From Sclerurus mexicanus (taxonomy: Eukaryota > Chordata > Aves > Passeriformes > Furnariidae): DNA of 64,000 nucleotides. The stretch lies in assembly GCA_013396755.1 (NCBI GenBank), contig VWZF01002478.1, forward strand, positions 62,001-126,000, read 5' to 3'. Positions 61,501-64,000 of this stretch are shown here, in pieces. Every line of letters starts with the position of its first letter. Within the stretch, counting starts at the first letter, position 1. The translations under genes were made by a program, and so were the position numbers. The notes beneath the pieces are model-generated. The model made no database searches and was not told the DNA's origin. It worked only from the letters and a program-made list of their open reading frames with translations.

Positions 61501-63855
61501 CGGGACCCTGCAGGTCTCACCACGCAGGGAATGCTCACATCACAAGACTGGGCTTTATTTACTACGTGAACGGCTCCTTCACCAATCTGACCCAATTATT
61601 CCTCATTTTTTAATTATATAATAAATATAACTGCCTCTTAGAAGAGGAATTATGCACCCTTCCTGCCAGAACTCCCCTAAGTGAATATCTAGGAAATAGC
61701 ACAGAACTTGCTGAGTTGGAAGGGATCCACAAGGACCATCAATTGCAAATCTTAGCCCTGCAAAAACCAGCCCCAAGAATCCCACCCGGTGCCTGAGGGC
61801 ATTGTGCAAATGGTCCTTGAGCCCTGCCAGCCTTGGGGCTGTGCCCACTGCCCTGGGGAGCCTGTTCAGTGCCCACCATCCTCTAGGGGAAGAACCTTTT
61901 CCTGAGAACCAACCTAACCCTGCCCCGACACAACTCCAGGCCATTCCCACATTCCCTACTTGGTCACCCTTTAAACTCTTCCAGTGGACCCCGGACAGAT
62001 GTGAGCACAAAGGTGCCTCTGGCATTGAAACACCACCAATTCCCACCTGCTCCCTGAGGCTGTGGGTAACTTTGGGCTCAAAGTTACAGCAAATTAACCC
62101 GCAATCTCTCTCATTAGTAGCAGCCACTAGGAAATGGCACAGCTGACTTGCAGCAGAGGGCAGGCGTTAAGTGAAAACTCCTTTCCAGCGATGGGCAGAG
62201 GTTCTGGTGCAGAGCTCTGGGGTGCAGCTGTGCTTTTGAGGGCTGTGTGGCCACAGCCAGCTGTTAGCAGCAGCCACAGCACAGTGCTGGTGCAGGCAGG
62301 GCATGCAGCATTACTGTACCTAAAGTAGGTGCACTGGCACTTCGACTGCGATCTTCAGAGATCCACACAACGCACACACAACGGGAGGGAACACGCAGGG
62401 GGACAAGGGAAAACACAGTTGAGAACAAGGCAACAAAATACAGGACAAAAGGAGGGAGGTACACGAGGCACATGCGTCACAAGGATGCTGAATTCACACC
62501 AAGGCACCGTGAGCCCCCTCTCACAAAGAAGGAGTGAGAGCAGAACTCCGTGCAGTCACTTCAGTGCAGGGAGGTCACCTGCTCCAGGACATCAGGGGGA
62601 GCACCACTCCTGTGTGGTGGCAAATACCTGGGCAGCAGCTTTACAGCACTGCAATCTGGATAACAGAAATGACTTACTCAAAGTCACAGGGCCCTGAGCT
62701 ACATGGCCCACCTTTCAATCCTTTAGGGCAGCCACGAGTGCTCTGCTTTGTCAGACACGTTGACTTGGGGACGAAACAGGTGATCACACAAAAGCACACA
62801 TTACATAAACCAAAGCAAAGAGTCTAACCCTCAGGACAGAGAATCTCCCAGGCTATGTGTCACAGGAAAATACGATCAATGTGTAGGCATGTTAATTGTT
62901 CTGAACAAAAGTCTGAATGTCTTGGAGTAAGTAAGAACAGGAGACAGTTGTGCTCAACAAAGCAGAAGCTATCTCCCTTCAGAGAGCTAAATTCCTAAAT
63001 CTGGCATAAGAGAAAAAACCAAAACTTTAGATGACTGGCAGTAGATTTGATGCAAGACTTTAATTGCAACAGTGGAAGGACTACTACAGCAGAGCACTAA
63101 GTAGGATTCCAGGTGGTGGCAACAGTGACTTCTGCATTAAGCAGAACATTTTGTTGATTTCTTCGTCATATGCAAATATCACCAAATGACAAAATGAAAA
63201 CAACCCCCTCCTCCACTACAGCTCAAAAATCAACCTGAGCTGGAACGACTTGCCAATCCTGTTCCTGTTGTCACCACCTCTTTCTTTTGCAGGGCTGCTT
63301 AAATACAGCAAAAATAAAGGGCAAGACTGAGTGCTGCTGCTCCATTTGTGCCCACCTGAATTATGAAAGAGAAACTGAGCGTGGAGCCAGGGGAGAAAAA
63401 AGCCCACAAACCCCATGTGTGAACTACTGCCAGCCAGCCAGCATTTCAAACAGCAGCAACCCCCTACGAGGTCCCAACAGAGGCTGAACCAGATCAAACA
63501 CCTCATTACACAAGTGCTTTTTTTATTTCTTGCTGTTTGATACTTTCCAAACATTCTCCTGAGAAGAGTGCCACCAAATCACAGGGACACTAAGGCCGGC
63601 CTCCCTGCTTCTCAAGGCAGCTACAGGTGTTGTTAAGACCCTTCAAAAGGCACGGGACCTGCATGCAGATGCACAAAACCTACCCAGATTGGGGGCGCTG
63701 GCAGTCCTCTTGTTGTTCTTTATCTTGAAAAAGCCTCGGCCGAAGGAAGATCTGGCTTTGCGGGTACCAAAACTGTCCTCGTCGGCTGGGCCACCGTGAG
63801 AGGGGCACTTTGGGGGCAGGGTTGAGAAATTGTGGCCTTCCACGGGAGGTTTAAC
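52544..63855 (-). CDS. PPFIBP1: Liprin-beta-1, C-terminal part (13 exons, 5' end beyond window)
   Basis: Liprin-beta-1 is a cytosolic scaffold that pairs with liprin-alpha at adhesion and cortical sites. Exons in transcript order: 63684-63855, 62320-62352, 59735-59876, 59356-59484, 58551-58701, 57548-57659, 57317-57405, 55736-55858, 54874-54999, 53898-54086, 53262-53441, 52759-52824, 52544-52630 (with stop). All junctions are GT-AG and in phase, giving 532 residues. A serine-rich, basic linker (RGFFKIKNNKRTASAPNL) is followed by three SAM domains: one from MPFAKWTKEQVCNWL, one from HGKLDYHWVTRWLDDIGLPQYK, and one from VTQWTNHRVMEWLRSVDLAEY. The tail ends ITDEDSNV, as in mammals. The coiled-coil N-terminal half is outside the window. 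Confidence 0.96.
52885..53090 (-). mobile_element. CR1 LINE 3' fragment
   Basis: Antisense CR1 from 'gtcatagaatggtcggc' through the 'cactcccagggatggggc' block to 'cacagggaagaattttttcc'. It lies in a PPFIBP1 intron between the exons at 52.8 and 53.3 kb. Confidence 0.92.
53095..53240 (-). mobile_element. CR1 LINE 3' fragment of a second subfamily
   Basis: Antisense CR1 starting 'agaatcacagaatatgctg' and reading 'aaggaccatccagtcc' and 'ccttgagctctggcc'. It directly abuts the copy at 52.9-53.09 kb but belongs to the subfamily also seen at 15.6 and 61.7 kb, so these are two independent insertions. Confidence 0.88.
61690..62080 (-). mobile_element. CR1 LINE 3' fragment
   Basis: Antisense CR1 from 'aaatagcacagaacttgctg' through 'cctgaggg' and 'ctggggagcctgttcagtgc' to 'ggccattcccacattccc', degrading further right. 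It lies in a PPFIBP1 intron, about 240 bases from the 33-base microexon. Confidence 0.85.
62320..62352 (-). CDS. PPFIBP1: PPFIBP1 33-bp microexon
   Basis: Between an AG acceptor (CTCTGAAG) and a GTACAG donor lie 33 bases encoding DRSRSASAPTL when joined to the single G left by the exon ending at 63684. Length is a multiple of three, so skipping it keeps the frame. It repeats the SASAPxL pattern of the end of the preceding exon (TASAPNL). A matching optional segment (DRKRSASAPTLA) is known in mammalian liprin-beta-1. Confidence 0.88.
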   Translation of the reverse strand: MAVEVPVHLL

Positions 63856-64000
63856 CTGCTTTAATCAGGGAAATAAAGATTCAATACGAGGCAATTGCAA
63901 AAGGCCTTTGGAGAGACACTGTGCAGTGACTGCTGACAGATAACCTGGGAGGTCCCTCTCACTTGTTACTACAAACAGTGCAAAAACCACAAAGAAAAAA

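Noticed and set aside
1..64000. CRISPR arrays, bacterial operons, tRNA or rRNA genes
   Set aside because: Nothing of the kind was seen; the tandem arrays here are directly adjoining minisatellites without spacers, and the genome is vertebrate.

Overview
The window is vertebrate nuclear DNA, almost certainly from a bird. It has long introns with GT-AG splicing, vertebrate protein-coding genes, and many 3'-truncated CR1 LINE copies, the dominant avian repeat. There are five single-N assembly joins, at 6252, 6727, 7061, 7571 and 30324. Most long reading frames here are chance frames in GC-rich sequence, tandem repeats or CR1 copies. Only five genes are supported.

Layout. 1-5.4 kb holds no recognisable gene. 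5.4-7.6 kb is a GC-rich, CpG-rich block, probably a promoter region, and part of it is present two to three times between single Ns. That looks like contigs laid end to end, not a real repeat. 12.57-15.28 kb (+) is A4GALT, with one 5'UTR exon and a single coding exon. 17.0-21.6 kb (-) is a poly(U)-specific endoribonuclease (ENDOU/XendoU family) gene: six exons give a complete catalytic domain, but no N-terminal exons were found. 22-28 kb has no gene I can see. 28.3-30.3 kb carries a possible retroviral LTR, a ~50-bp minisatellite, and a 41-bp minisatellite in which each unit contains a perfect CRE palindrome plus GC boxes; the array stops at an assembly N. 34.05-43.96 kb (+) is CYB5R3 exons 2-9, with the tiny first coding exon not found. 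48.25-48.98 kb (-) is the intact single-exon gene REP15. 52.5-63.9 kb (-) is the 3' part of PPFIBP1 (liprin-beta-1), 13 exons containing three SAM domains and a 33-bp microexon; its 5' part lies beyond the window.

The genes do not form one pathway. A4GALT is a Golgi glycosyltransferase, the ENDOU-family protein an RNA-cleaving enzyme, CYB5R3 a membrane NADH-cytochrome b5 reductase, REP15 a Rab15 effector in endosome recycling, and liprin-beta-1 an adhesion/cytoskeleton scaffold. The order is notable. A4GALT and CYB5R3 are neighbours on human 22q13, REP15 and PPFIBP1 are neighbours on human 12p11, and human ENDOU is on 12q13, so the window holds a 12/22 linkage.

No new biological system is evident. 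The most unusual items are the CRE minisatellite, the mis-tiled CpG block, a GC-AG intron in CYB5R3, and the mixed synteny.
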